This document shows, piece after piece, positions 1-6,709 of a stretch of 10,212 nt of DNA (the stretch's first letter is position 1; each line of letters opens with the position of its first letter). Both the position numbers and the translations under genes were made by a program. The DNA is taken from assembly GCA_025055465.1 (NCBI GenBank), contig JANWXA010000055.1, positions 1 through 10,212 on the forward strand, written 5' to 3'. The stretch is from Candidatus Kapaibacterium sp. (GTDB lineage Bacteria; Bacteroidota; Ignavibacteria; Kapaibacteriales; HRBIN21). The notes beneath the pieces are model-generated. The model was given only the letters and a program-made list of their open reading frames with translations. It was not told where the DNA came from and searched no databases.

Positions 1-213
1 GGCCTTCTCCGCTCACGCTGGCAGGGGCTGGGACAACAGCTCCAGAACCTTAGCGGCCGTATCCGACAGATGGAGCAACGCCTTGAGCAGCGAGTGGAGC
101 AATATCGCAAGGAATACCTCAGGCTGCAACAACTCTACACAATGGCAACCGCGCAGTTGGGTATGTTGAATAACTTCGCGACTCTGCCTATGGGTATGTT
201 GCCTAATTTGTAG
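1..213 (+). CDS. fliD: Flagellar hook-associated protein 2 (FliD, filament cap), C-terminal end
   Basis: Partial gene: frame 1 is open from the left edge to TAG at 211-213, giving the last 70 residues. FliD caps the growing flagellar filament and helps flagellin subunits fold into place outside the cell. The visible part is a Gln/Glu/Arg-rich amphipathic helix with heptad-like spacing (SGRIRQMEQRLEQRVEQYRK), followed by a Leu/Met-rich tail (MLNNF, MGMLPNL). This fits the C-terminal coiled coil of FliD, which normally ends with a helix carrying paired Glu/Arg residues and then a short hydrophobic tail. The next gene, flaG, starts 9 bp downstream, and fliD-flaG adjacency is very common, which supports the call. 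The N-terminal and D2/D3 domains lie outside the window, so the name rests on the coiled coil and the context. Confidence 0.78.
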   Translation, partial: GLLRSRWQGLGQQLQNLSGRIRQMEQRLEQRVEQYRKEYLRLQQLYTMATAQLGMLNNFATLPMGMLPNL

Positions 214-222
214 CAGTGTACT

Positions 223-630
223 ATGATTACCCCCATTCAACCTATAACGCATCCTACAGCCATAGCAGCCATTGTCGGACCAGAGCGTGTTGCTACTGAA
301 GGCGAGGGTGGGTATGGACGCCCACCTTCTCAGCAACCTGCGCCTCCGGCGTCAGCCAGCTCGACTCAGGTCGCCGGCGAAGCAGAAAACGAAAGCCATG
401 GGACGGACTTTTCTATCATCGTGTCCGCCCTTCAGTCGGTCGTAGAACAGGAAAACATCGAGCTGGAGTTTACTGTGGATGAGGCCACCCAGAAACTTGT
501 TCTCCGTGTCCGCGACGCACAGACGAAGCAAATCCTCCAACAAATTCCGCCGGAGATTGCTTTACGGATAGCCCGCTTCGTCATGGAGTTGCTCCAACGG
601 GAAAGGGGCATTGCCGATGTGCGCGCATGA
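223..630 (+). CDS. flaG: FlaG family flagellar protein
   Basis: A 135-residue protein of the FlaG family (PF03646). Family members affect filament length or assembly; the exact biochemical role is unsettled. The first 60 residues are low complexity (Pro, Ala, Ser, Glu) and probably disordered. The conserved core is at about residues 78-112: an IELEFTVDE beta segment, then KLVLRVRD, then the family hallmark QQIPPE at 106-111. A terminal amphipathic helix (IALRIARFVMELLQRE) follows. In typical FlaG the core reads roughly 'F.vde.t...vvkv.d..t.evirqIPpE', which matches closely. The ATG at 223 is 9 bp after the fliD stop. The 3' end overlaps the start of the next gene by 14 bp, so the two are probably translationally coupled. 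Confidence 0.88.
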   Translation: MITPIQPITHPTAIAAIVGPERVATEGEGGYGRPPSQQPAPPASASSTQVAGEAENESHGTDFSIIVSALQSVVEQENIELEFTVDEATQKLVLRVRDAQTKQILQQIPPEIALRIARFVMELLQRERGIADVRA

Positions 631-1051
631 GGGCTGGGAGCTACTGCAACAGTGTATGGATATGACTGAACAAATAGACACGCTTCTTGCCACTCCTGGA
701 GCGAGCCTTCAAGAACTTGTTCTAATAGAGCAACTCTATGCCCGACGCCAACGCGCACTGGAAGACCTCTCTCAGTGGTGGGAAAAGGCACCTTACACTA
801 CTTGGTCGCCCAATCAGGCACGAAAATGGCATAATATAATTCAGCAGCTTGCGGAGCGTACTACACGACAAGTGGAACTCCTGCGTTCCTTGGCACTGAG
901 TTCCGAGCAACGCCTCCGTGCCGCTGTCTTACAGCACTCTCTTGTACGATACAGAGAAGGTGAAAATTATGGGGATCGAACCGATTCGGCATGGCACGAC
1001 GCCCCCAGCGTCGGGGGGAACACAACCACACACACAAAAGCCGGTAAGTAA
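617..1051 (+). CDS. Small helical flagellar protein, FliT-like (putative chaperone)
   Basis: A 144-residue, almost wholly alpha-helical protein. ATG 617 was chosen because AAGGGG at 603-608 sits 8 nt upstream; TTG 611 is too close to that site, and ATG 656 lacks one. Residues 1-115 form amphipathic helices rich in Leu, Gln, Glu and Arg (QELVLIEQLYARRQRALEDL), the style of FliT, which binds FliD and flagellar export components. Size, composition and position between flaG and flgM fit a FliD chaperone. I see no strong FliT signature, and FliS is excluded because its N-terminal YxxN/YxxxQ-type motifs are absent. The last 27 residues (polar, Thr/Gly/Asp-rich) are encoded inside the next gene's 5' end, an 83-bp overlap. 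That tail may be non-essential or the result of a frameshift. The function is inferred from context. Confidence 0.5.
   Translation: MCAHEGWELLQQCMDMTEQIDTLLATPGASLQELVLIEQLYARRQRALEDLSQWWEKAPYTTWSPNQARKWHNIIQQLAERTTRQVELLRSLALSSEQRLRAAVLQHSLVRYREGENYGDRTDSAWHDAPSVGGNTTTHTKAGK
953..960 (+). promoter_or_regulatory. Ribosome binding site of flgM
   Basis: AGAGAAGG lies 8 nt upstream of the ATG at 969. It decides the flgM start against an in-frame GTG at 918, which would add 17 residues unlike FlgM and has no comparable site. The RBS lies inside the 3' part of the FliT-like gene, so ribosomes reading that gene pass through it. Confidence 0.6.
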
Positions 1052-1253
1052 ACCCCCGTCCCCCGTTACCGGAGAAGGCCAGGACACTGTAGAACTGTCG
1101 CCGGAAGCCCAGCAACTCCAGGAAGCCCAGCATCGCGAAGGCTTAGGGCTGATTCGCCAGCGCCTCAACTCTGGCTTTTACTCCAGCCAGGAAGTTCTGC
1201 AGCACGTTGCTCAGAAGATTTTGGAAGAGCTCACGCAGAAATCTTCTCGGTAA
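969..1253 (+). CDS. flgM: Anti-sigma-28 factor FlgM
   Basis: A 94-residue FlgM-family protein. FlgM binds and holds the flagellar sigma factor FliA (sigma-28) in the cytoplasm until the hook is complete, then is exported, releasing late-gene transcription. Residues 1-36 are Pro/Gly/Thr-rich and likely disordered, as in FlgM. Residues 39-88 carry the family pattern: DTVELSPEAQQL (like 'D.v.lS..a..l'), then GLIRQRLNSGFYSS (like 'i...i..G.Y.v') and a final helix VLQHVAQKILEEL that corresponds to the sigma-binding region. Length is typical (about 90-100). It is the last gene of the fliD-flaG-(fliT-like) run. Its first 83 bp overlap the preceding gene in another frame. Confidence 0.85.
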   Translation: MGIEPIRHGTTPPASGGTQPHTQKPVSKPPSPVTGEGQDTVELSPEAQQLQEAQHREGLGLIRQRLNSGFYSSQEVLQHVAQKILEELTQKSSR

Positions 1254-1309
1254 GACTCTTTGCTACGCCCTTCCCCTCTCCAGTAGCGGAAGCTGCCCCG
1301 GAGGAGGCG

Positions 1310-1317
1310 TAGTTTTG
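1310..1317 (+). promoter_or_regulatory. Possible -7 promoter element (TAnnTTTG type) upstream of the ammonia-lyase gene
   Basis: TAGTTTTG fits the Bacteroidota primary-sigma -7 consensus TAnnTTTG exactly and ends 30 bp before the ATG at 1347, in the 93-bp gap after flgM. I find no matching TTG/TTTG -33 element at the usual distance upstream. The second intergenic match, before the guanylyltransferase-like gene, has the same offset, which raises its credibility. A short leader of about 20-25 nt would follow. Confidence 0.35.
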
Positions 1318-1346
1318 CATCGGTCCAAAGGCTCTCCACTCCGGGA

Positions 1347-2870
1347 ATGCCTCTGCTCCGTGTGGACGGACACTCGTTACGGATTGAAAACCTCTGGCGC
1401 GCCGTCACCGAGCTCGGTTGGCATGCTGAGCTGGCGCCTGATGCCCGGACCCGTATGGAACGGAGTCGCTCATGGGTGGAACGCTGGATAGAGTCAGGTA
1501 GCCCAGTGTATGGCATTACAACAGGATTCGGAGACCTGGCCTCCATCGTCATCTCACCCCATAAGGCAAGGGAACTCCAGTATAACCTGGTCCGCTCCCA
1601 CAGTGTCGGCGCCGCCGAGTGGCTGCCGTCAGAAATTGTCCGCGCCATTCTCTTGCTCCGGGCAAACGTCTTAGCCAGCGGCTACACCGGAACTCGACCG
1701 TGCGTAGCTGAGCTACTACTGGAGCTCTTCAACCGCCGCCTTATCCCTGCCATCCCCCGACAGGGTTCGGTTGGCGCCAGCGGCGATTTGGTCCCCTTAG
1801 CCCATGTAGCCCTTGCCCTTATCGGCGAGGGCTGCTTCCGAACGGAAACGGGCATAGAACCAGCGGCCGCTGTCCTCGCTCACCATGGTCTGAGACCACT
1901 GCAGTTAGAGCCAAAAGAGGGCTTATCTCTTATCAACGGCACTCAGATGACAACTGCTTACGGAGCATTAGCGGTGTACCGGGCACGGCAGTACGCAGTG
2001 CTTGCAGACGTTTCCGCGGCTCTCTCCTCTGATGTGCTCCGCGCAAGTAGTAACTCTTACGACGAGCGTCTTCATCGCCTCCGACCATTTCCGGGGCAGC
2101 AGCAAACGGCAGCCCGCCTTCGCGCGCTCCGTGCTGGCAGCGCCCTTGCCTCTGTCCCACCCCCACATTCCCTCCCCCAAGACGCCTATAGTTTGAGCTG
2201 TGTCCCGCAAATTCATGGTGCTTCCCACGACGCTATTACCTACGTCTGGGACATCTTTCAAACAGAACTCAACGCCGTCACCGATAACCCGCTCATTGAC
2301 CCTGATACGGGCGAACACTTAGAGGGTGGAAACTTCCACGGACAACCGCTGGCAATAGCGCTGGATTTACTATCCATCGCCTGTGCCGAGCTTGCCAGCG
2401 TCGCCGAGCGGCGCATTGAGCGCCTGCTCAACTCCCGTAGCAGCGGCCTCCCAGCCTTTTTGGCAACCCAGCCTGGCCTCCACTCCGGACTCATGATTGC
2501 CCAGTATACGGCCGCCTCCATTGTTTCGGAAAACAAAGTCCTCTGCCATCCCGCCAGCGTGGATTCTATCCCCACTTCTGCTGGACAGGAGGACCACAAC
2601 TCCATGTCAAGTATCGCCGCCCAGAAGGCATGGCAGGTTGTAGACAATCTGCAAACGGTTCTCGCCATCGAACTGCTCTGTGCCACACAGGCGCTGGAAT
2701 TCCTGCGCCCAGTCCAGACCAGCCCTCCACTGGAGCGTGTCGTCGCATGCATTCGTGAGCGTGTTCCTCCACTCCAGCAGGATCGCCCTCTCTACCATGA
2801 CATTCAATCCATCCGCGAGCTCATTGCCTCGGAAGCTCTTGCAAAGGCTGCCTTCCCCGAATTCGACTAA
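1347..2870 (+). CDS. hutH: Histidine ammonia-lyase-like MIO enzyme
   Basis: A 507-residue aromatic amino acid ammonia-lyase family protein; histidine ammonia-lyases (about 510) deaminate L-histidine to urocanate in the cytoplasm, the first step of histidine breakdown. The MIO cofactor triad Ala144-Ser145-Gly146 sits in GSVGASGDLVPLAH. Other residues align with Pseudomonas putida HutH: Tyr55 in YGITTGFG (Tyr53), Ser84-His85 in LVRSHS (His83, the histidine-type selectivity pair rather than FL/HL of Phe/Tyr lyases), Asn197 in NGTQ (Asn195), Gln278 and Tyr281 (Gln277, Tyr280), Phe330 in GGNFHG (Phe329) and Glu415 in QEDHNSM (Glu414). The oddity is Ser284 where Arg283 is expected (QDAYSLSCVPQ instead of QD.YS.R..PQ). 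No hutU, hutI or hutG is adjacent. ATG 1347 gives a normal N-terminus and there is no in-frame alternative nearby. The family is certain; histidine as substrate is likely but weakened by the lost arginine. Confidence 0.88.
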   Translation: MPLLRVDGHSLRIENLWRAVTELGWHAELAPDARTRMERSRSWVERWIESGSPVYGITTGFGDLASIVISPHKARELQYNLVRSHSVGAAEWLPSEIVRAILLLRANVLASGYTGTRPCVAELLLELFNRRLIPAIPRQGSVGASGDLVPLAHVALALIGEGCFRTETGIEPAAAVLAHHGLRPLQLEPKEGLSLINGTQMTTAYGALAVYRARQYAVLADVSAALSSDVLRASSNSYDERLHRLRPFPGQQQTAARLRALRAGSALASVPPPHSLPQDAYSLSCVPQIHGASHDAITYVWDIFQTELNAVTDNPLIDPDTGEHLEGGNFHGQPLAIALDLLSIACAELASVAERRIERLLNSRSSGLPAFLATQPGLHSGLMIAQYTAASIVSENKVLCHPASVDSIPTSAGQEDHNSMSSIAAQKAWQVVDNLQTVLAIELLCATQALEFLRPVQTSPPLERVVACIRERVPPLQQDRPLYHDIQSIRELIASEALAKAAFPEFD

Positions 2871-3028
2871 AAGAGTAACCCCTCTGGCCCATCGGCGAGA
2901 CTTCGCACAGTCCAACACGCCTGATGGCTAGCCACGAAGACCGGAAATACGCCCAAGCGCAATAAAATCAGCACCGGAGACGTCACCGTAGCCGCTCGTA
3001 GGAATGTCTAACGGGTTTATAGCACATC

Positions 3029-3715
3029 ATGCGCCTATTTGTAGATTCAGCCAATATGGATGAAATTCGTACCGCCGCCTCCTGGGGGGTCTTGAGCGGT
3101 GTTACGACCAATCCTACATTGCTGGCGAAAGAGGACCCAACCATAGACGTTCGGGAACGCCTATTGGAAATTCACCGGCTCGTCGGCGGACATATTTCCG
3201 TAGAGGTCCTCTCCACCGACACTGCAGGCATGCTGCGAGAAGCGGAAGACATCATCTCGTGGCTCCCAGAAGCAGTCATCAAAATCCCCATGATACCCGA
3301 AGGTATGGCAGCCGTACGCGAGCTAACTCGGCAGGGAATCCCCACAAACGTCACCCTTGTCTTTTCCCCAGCCCAAGCCATCATCGCTGCCAATGCTGGC
3401 GCCAGCTTCGTGAGCGTCTTTCTCGGGCGTTTGGACGACATTGGAAGCGACGGGCTACGCGTTCTGTCTGACATCTGCGAAATCTGGGAGCGACAGGGAA
3501 TGGAAAGTGAAATCATTGCTGCGTCACTGCGGCATCCAATGCACTTGGTTGAGGCTGCCCGCCACGGCTCGGACATTGCTACTGCCCCCTTCCGAGTACT
3601 CCAACAGGCAATGAAACATCCGTTAACAGATCTGGGCCTGCAATCCTTTCTGGCAGACTACAGGCGGTTACAAGAGGAGCAAACCCGGGCACGCCAAGCT
3701 TCCCTCGTACCATAG
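3029..3715 (+). CDS. tal: Transaldolase, short (TalC/FSA-fold) type
   Basis: A 228-residue single-domain (beta/alpha)8 class I aldolase of the small transaldolase/fructose-6-phosphate aldolase subfamily. It would transfer a dihydroxyacetone unit between sedoheptulose-7-phosphate and glyceraldehyde-3-phosphate in the non-oxidative pentose phosphate pathway. Visible: Asp6 in LFVDSAN, the GVTTNPTLLAK motif at 24-34, the Schiff-base lysine Lys85 in VIKIPM, and FLGRLDDIG at 131-139. Two residues separate true transaldolases from E. coli-type F6P aldolase (Gln59, Tyr131): here they are Glu59 and Phe131, as in Bacillus TalC, so transaldolase is preferred. The end (HPLTDLGLQSFLADY) is also typical, followed by about 17 polar extra residues. 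No clear Shine-Dalgarno precedes ATG 3029. Aconitase follows 21 bp downstream, probably in the same transcript. Confidence 0.9.
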   Translation: MRLFVDSANMDEIRTAASWGVLSGVTTNPTLLAKEDPTIDVRERLLEIHRLVGGHISVEVLSTDTAGMLREAEDIISWLPEAVIKIPMIPEGMAAVRELTRQGIPTNVTLVFSPAQAIIAANAGASFVSVFLGRLDDIGSDGLRVLSDICEIWERQGMESEIIAASLRHPMHLVEAARHGSDIATAPFRVLQQAMKHPLTDLGLQSFLADYRRLQEEQTRARQASLVP

Positions 3716-3736
3716 TCTTACCAAACTGGCATCATC

Positions 3737-6508
3737 ATGCCCCTACGCGACCGCTTTGGGATTCTCCGCCGATTGCAAACCTCCACAGGAACTCTCCCAT
3801 ACTACAGCTTAGTAGAGCTGGAACGACAAGGATATCGGGTCAGCCATCTGCCCTTTTCTCTCCGCATCTTACTGGAGAATACGCTGCGTATGGAAGATGG
3901 CTCGACTGTCACAGAAGAACATGTGCATAATCTACTGTCATGGCAGCCGCGTCCGCCGGATCGAGAGATACCCTTTATGCCGGTACGCGTGCTCATGCAG
4001 GACTTTACCGGCGTACCGGCCATCGTTGATCTGGCATCCCTGCGAGCGGAGGCTGCCCGGAAGGGTCTACCGCCGGAGCGCATCAACCCGCTTGTCCCCG
4101 TGGACTTGATTATAGACCACTCCGTTCAGGTAGACTTCTTTGGAGCCGCCTGGGCATATGAGCGTAATGTGGAACTGGAGTATCACCGCAACCGTGAACG
4201 CTACGCACTATTGAAGTGGGCACAGCAGGCCTTCCAGAATATAAGCGTCCTGCCACCGGGCATGGGTATCTGCCATCAAGTCAATCTGGAATACCTGGCA
4301 CAAGTCGTTGCGGTGAGCAACGGCGTTGCCTGCCCCGACACGCTTGTAGGCACCGATTCCCATACGCCGATGGTCAACGGCATCGGAGTCTTGGGCTGGG
4401 GGGTCGGCGGTATCGAGGCCGAAGCCGCTATGTTGGGGCAGCCACTCTTCCTGGCCCTGCCTGAAATCGTCGGGCTCAAACTCACTGGGTCTCTGCCACC
4501 TGGCACAACAGCAACCGATCTGGTGCTGACCATCACAGAATTGCTCCGGCGCCACGGAGTTGTGGGCAAATTCGTGGAAGTTTTTGGCCCCGGATTGGAA
4601 TCCCTTACAGTCCCCGACCGGGCAACCATTGCGAATATGTCGCCGGAGTTCGGGTGCACGGTCACCTATTTCCCTGTGGACGAGCGCACTCTGGAATACC
4701 TGCGCCTGACCGCCCGTCCTTCAGACCTCATCGAACGCGTAGAGCGGTATTGCAAAGACAATCTGCTCTGGCGCGACAGTGAAACTTCCATTCTTTACAG
4801 CGAAGTGCTTACACTGGATTTGTCCACCATAGAGCCCACGCTGGCTGGGCCGAGACGGCCTCACGACCGCATTGCCGCCCGTACAGCAAAATTGGCGATT
4901 ATCCAAACCCTGGAGCACTCATACGACCGGCAGTACATCCCTCCCGAGCGCCGTCGGGAATTGCTCTCTGTTCCCTATTCCGAATCAGCCGAGAACACCG
5001 CCACAGTTGCCGCAGCGCCTCAAACCCTGCTGCGCACAGCCTTAGTCCGCACCGACGGGCTGGAGTTCTTCCTGAGCGACGGTGCAGTGGTAATCGCGGC
5101 AATCACAAGCTGCACCAACACATCCAATCCCACCGTGATGCTTGCAGCAGGCTTGCTGGCGCGCAAAGCCATCCAATTAGGGCTCCGGGTCAAGCCGTGG
5201 GTAAAGACCAGTCTGGCACCGGGCTCACGGGTGGTCACCCGCTACCTGGAGCGCTCGGGGCTTCTCACCGCCCTGGAAGCCCTGGGCTTCCACGTGGTTG
5301 GCTACGGCTGTACAACGTGTATTGGCAACAGCGGACAGCTACCCGAACCAATTGCACAGGCAATCACCAACAACGAGCTCATCGTTGCTGCTGTCCTATC
5401 GGGCAACCGCAATTTTGAGGCTCGTATACACCCACAGGTCCGCATGAACTTTCTGGCTTCCCCACCGCTGGTCGTCGCCTATGCTTTGGCTGGACGAATG
5501 GACATCGACCTCTTCCACGAACCCCTCGGTACCGACCCCAACGGCGCTCCAGTGTACCTGCGTGACATCTGGCCTAGTCCCGAAGAGCTCCGCACACTCA
5601 TGGAAAACGTGCTGACATCGGAAGACTTCCGTGACACGTACGCTTGTGCCTACTCCGGCGACCGCTTCTGGCACGAGCTCCAGGCACCCACTGGCGAACT
5701 TTTCCAGTGGGAGCCCACCTCTACGTATATCCGCCAAGCACCCTTTTTCCACAACCTTCCACTCCGCCTGCAGGAACCAGGCGATATTCGCGGAGCCCGC
5801 GTCCTGTTGCTACTGGGTGACACAGTAACGACTGACCACATCTCTCCAGCGGGCTCTATTTCGCCCTTCTCTCCGGCAGGGCAATGGTTGATCGAACACG
5901 GGGTAGACCCTGTAGACTTCAACTCCTACGGCGCTCGGCGCGGAAATCACGAGATCATGGTGAGGGGCACCTTCGCCAATATCCGGCTCCGCAATGCCCT
6001 GGCAAGCCGCGAAGGCGGTTGGACCCGTCACTTCCCCAGCGGTGAGGAAATCACAGTTTATGAAGCTGCAATGCGCTACCAAGCCGAGAAGGTCCCTGTC
6101 ATCGTCATCGCTGGCAAAGAGTACGGAAGCGGCTCTTCCCGCGATTGGGCAGCGAAAGGCCCTGCTTTACTGGGTGTTCGCGCCGTACTCGCTGAAGGGT
6201 TCGAACGCATCCACCGTAGCAATCTCGTAGGAATGGGAATCCTGCCTCTGCAATTCCTGCCGGGCGAGTCAGCGAAAACCCTGGGGCTGGACGGCAGCGA
6301 GGTTTACGACATCACAGGCATCAACGAAGGCCTAACGCCCCAGAAACAACTCCGTGTTCAAGCCCGAAGAGCCGATGGCAGCGTTCACGAGTTTACTGTG
6401 GTCGCCCGCTTAGACGTACCCATAGAAGTAGAATACTACCGCCACGGTGGGGTTCTGCATTACGTCCTACGGCGTATTGTGCACGAAGCCATGGGCTCCC
6501 CGTCCTAA
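3737..6508 (+). CDS. acnA: Aconitate hydratase, AcnA/IRP type
   Basis: A 923-residue aconitase, the TCA-cycle enzyme interconverting citrate and isocitrate through a [4Fe-4S] cluster. The cluster cysteines are Cys459 (ITSCTNTSNP) and Cys525/Cys528 (GCTTCIGN); the 66-residue gap equals that of E. coli AcnA (435, 501, 504). Other family marks in order: DHSVQVDFFG, GICHQVNLEYLAQVV, GTDSHTPMVNGIGVLGWGVG, then the linker and the C-terminal swivel domain with GDTVTTDHISPAG, the substrate-binding KEYGSGSSRDWAAKG and GFERIHRSNLVGMGILPL. It is slightly longer than the usual ~890 residues. It follows the transaldolase by 21 bp, suggesting an operon. ATG 3737 has no clear Shine-Dalgarno but starts in the normal place (LPYYSL about 20 residues in). 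I see no sign of damage. Confidence 0.96.
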   Translation: MPLRDRFGILRRLQTSTGTLPYYSLVELERQGYRVSHLPFSLRILLENTLRMEDGSTVTEEHVHNLLSWQPRPPDREIPFMPVRVLMQDFTGVPAIVDLASLRAEAARKGLPPERINPLVPVDLIIDHSVQVDFFGAAWAYERNVELEYHRNRERYALLKWAQQAFQNISVLPPGMGICHQVNLEYLAQVVAVSNGVACPDTLVGTDSHTPMVNGIGVLGWGVGGIEAEAAMLGQPLFLALPEIVGLKLTGSLPPGTTATDLVLTITELLRRHGVVGKFVEVFGPGLESLTVPDRATIANMSPEFGCTVTYFPVDERTLEYLRLTARPSDLIERVERYCKDNLLWRDSETSILYSEVLTLDLSTIEPTLAGPRRPHDRIAARTAKLAIIQTLEHSYDRQYIPPERRRELLSVPYSESAENTATVAAAPQTLLRTALVRTDGLEFFLSDGAVVIAAITSCTNTSNPTVMLAAGLLARKAIQLGLRVKPWVKTSLAPGSRVVTRYLERSGLLTALEALGFHVVGYGCTTCIGNSGQLPEPIAQAITNNELIVAAVLSGNRNFEARIHPQVRMNFLASPPLVVAYALAGRMDIDLFHEPLGTDPNGAPVYLRDIWPSPEELRTLMENVLTSEDFRDTYACAYSGDRFWHELQAPTGELFQWEPTSTYIRQAPFFHNLPLRLQEPGDIRGARVLLLLGDTVTTDHISPAGSISPFSPAGQWLIEHGVDPVDFNSYGARRGNHEIMVRGTFANIRLRNALASREGGWTRHFPSGEEITVYEAAMRYQAEKVPVIVIAGKEYGSGSSRDWAAKGPALLGVRAVLAEGFERIHRSNLVGMGILPLQFLPGESAKTLGLDGSEVYDITGINEGLTPQKQLRVQARRADGSVHEFTVVARLDVPIEVEYYRHGGVLHYVLRRIVHEAMGSPS

Positions 6509-6583
6509 AACCGCCCCAAACGCCGAACTCCGTACTTCAACACCTCTGGTGGTCCGTTCAGATGTTCCTATTCCTCTGATAAT

Positions 6584-6627
6584 GGTGCCCTTCCACCGTC
6601 TGCAGCCGAGTGCGTGGGGAGGGCACC
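6584..6627 (+). other. Long-range inverted repeat in the gap before the DUF2723 gene
   Basis: The 201-bp gap 6509-6709 has no convincing gene. It holds an inverted repeat: GGTGCCCTTCC (6584-6594) and GGGAGGGCACC (6617-6627), which pair over 11 positions with one G-U, around a 22-nt loop. No T-run follows directly; a run of six T lies at 6685-6690. It could be an mRNA leader structure, a transcript-end hairpin after the aconitase gene, or an operator. AGGGCAC recurs just downstream at 6632-6638 in GCAGGGCACG, so alternative pairings exist. Function unknown. Confidence 0.35.
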
Positions 6628-6709
6628 GCAGGGCACGCCTCTCCGAAGTAGGAGGAAGCACAGCGACTAACCTGCCACACTGGGTTTTTTCCACGATGGG
6701 AAAGCGAGC

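Noticed and set aside
918..968. GTG start extending FlgM by 17 residues
   Set aside because: No ribosome site, and the added residues do not look like FlgM; ATG 969 has a good RBS.
1300..1307. Strong Shine-Dalgarno-like GGAGGAGG before the ammonia-lyase gene
   Set aside because: It is 39 bp from ATG 1347 and no in-frame start codon lies at a usable distance; probably chance.
1347..2870. Phenylalanine or tyrosine ammonia-lyase
   Set aside because: The selectivity pair is Ser84-His85, typical of histidine lyases, and Glu415 of the histidine-type QEDH motif is present.
2871..3028. 158-bp gap before the transaldolase gene, checked for a promoter, small gene or RNA
   Set aside because: Only a 4-bp inverted repeat and no TAnnTTTG match; nothing supportable.
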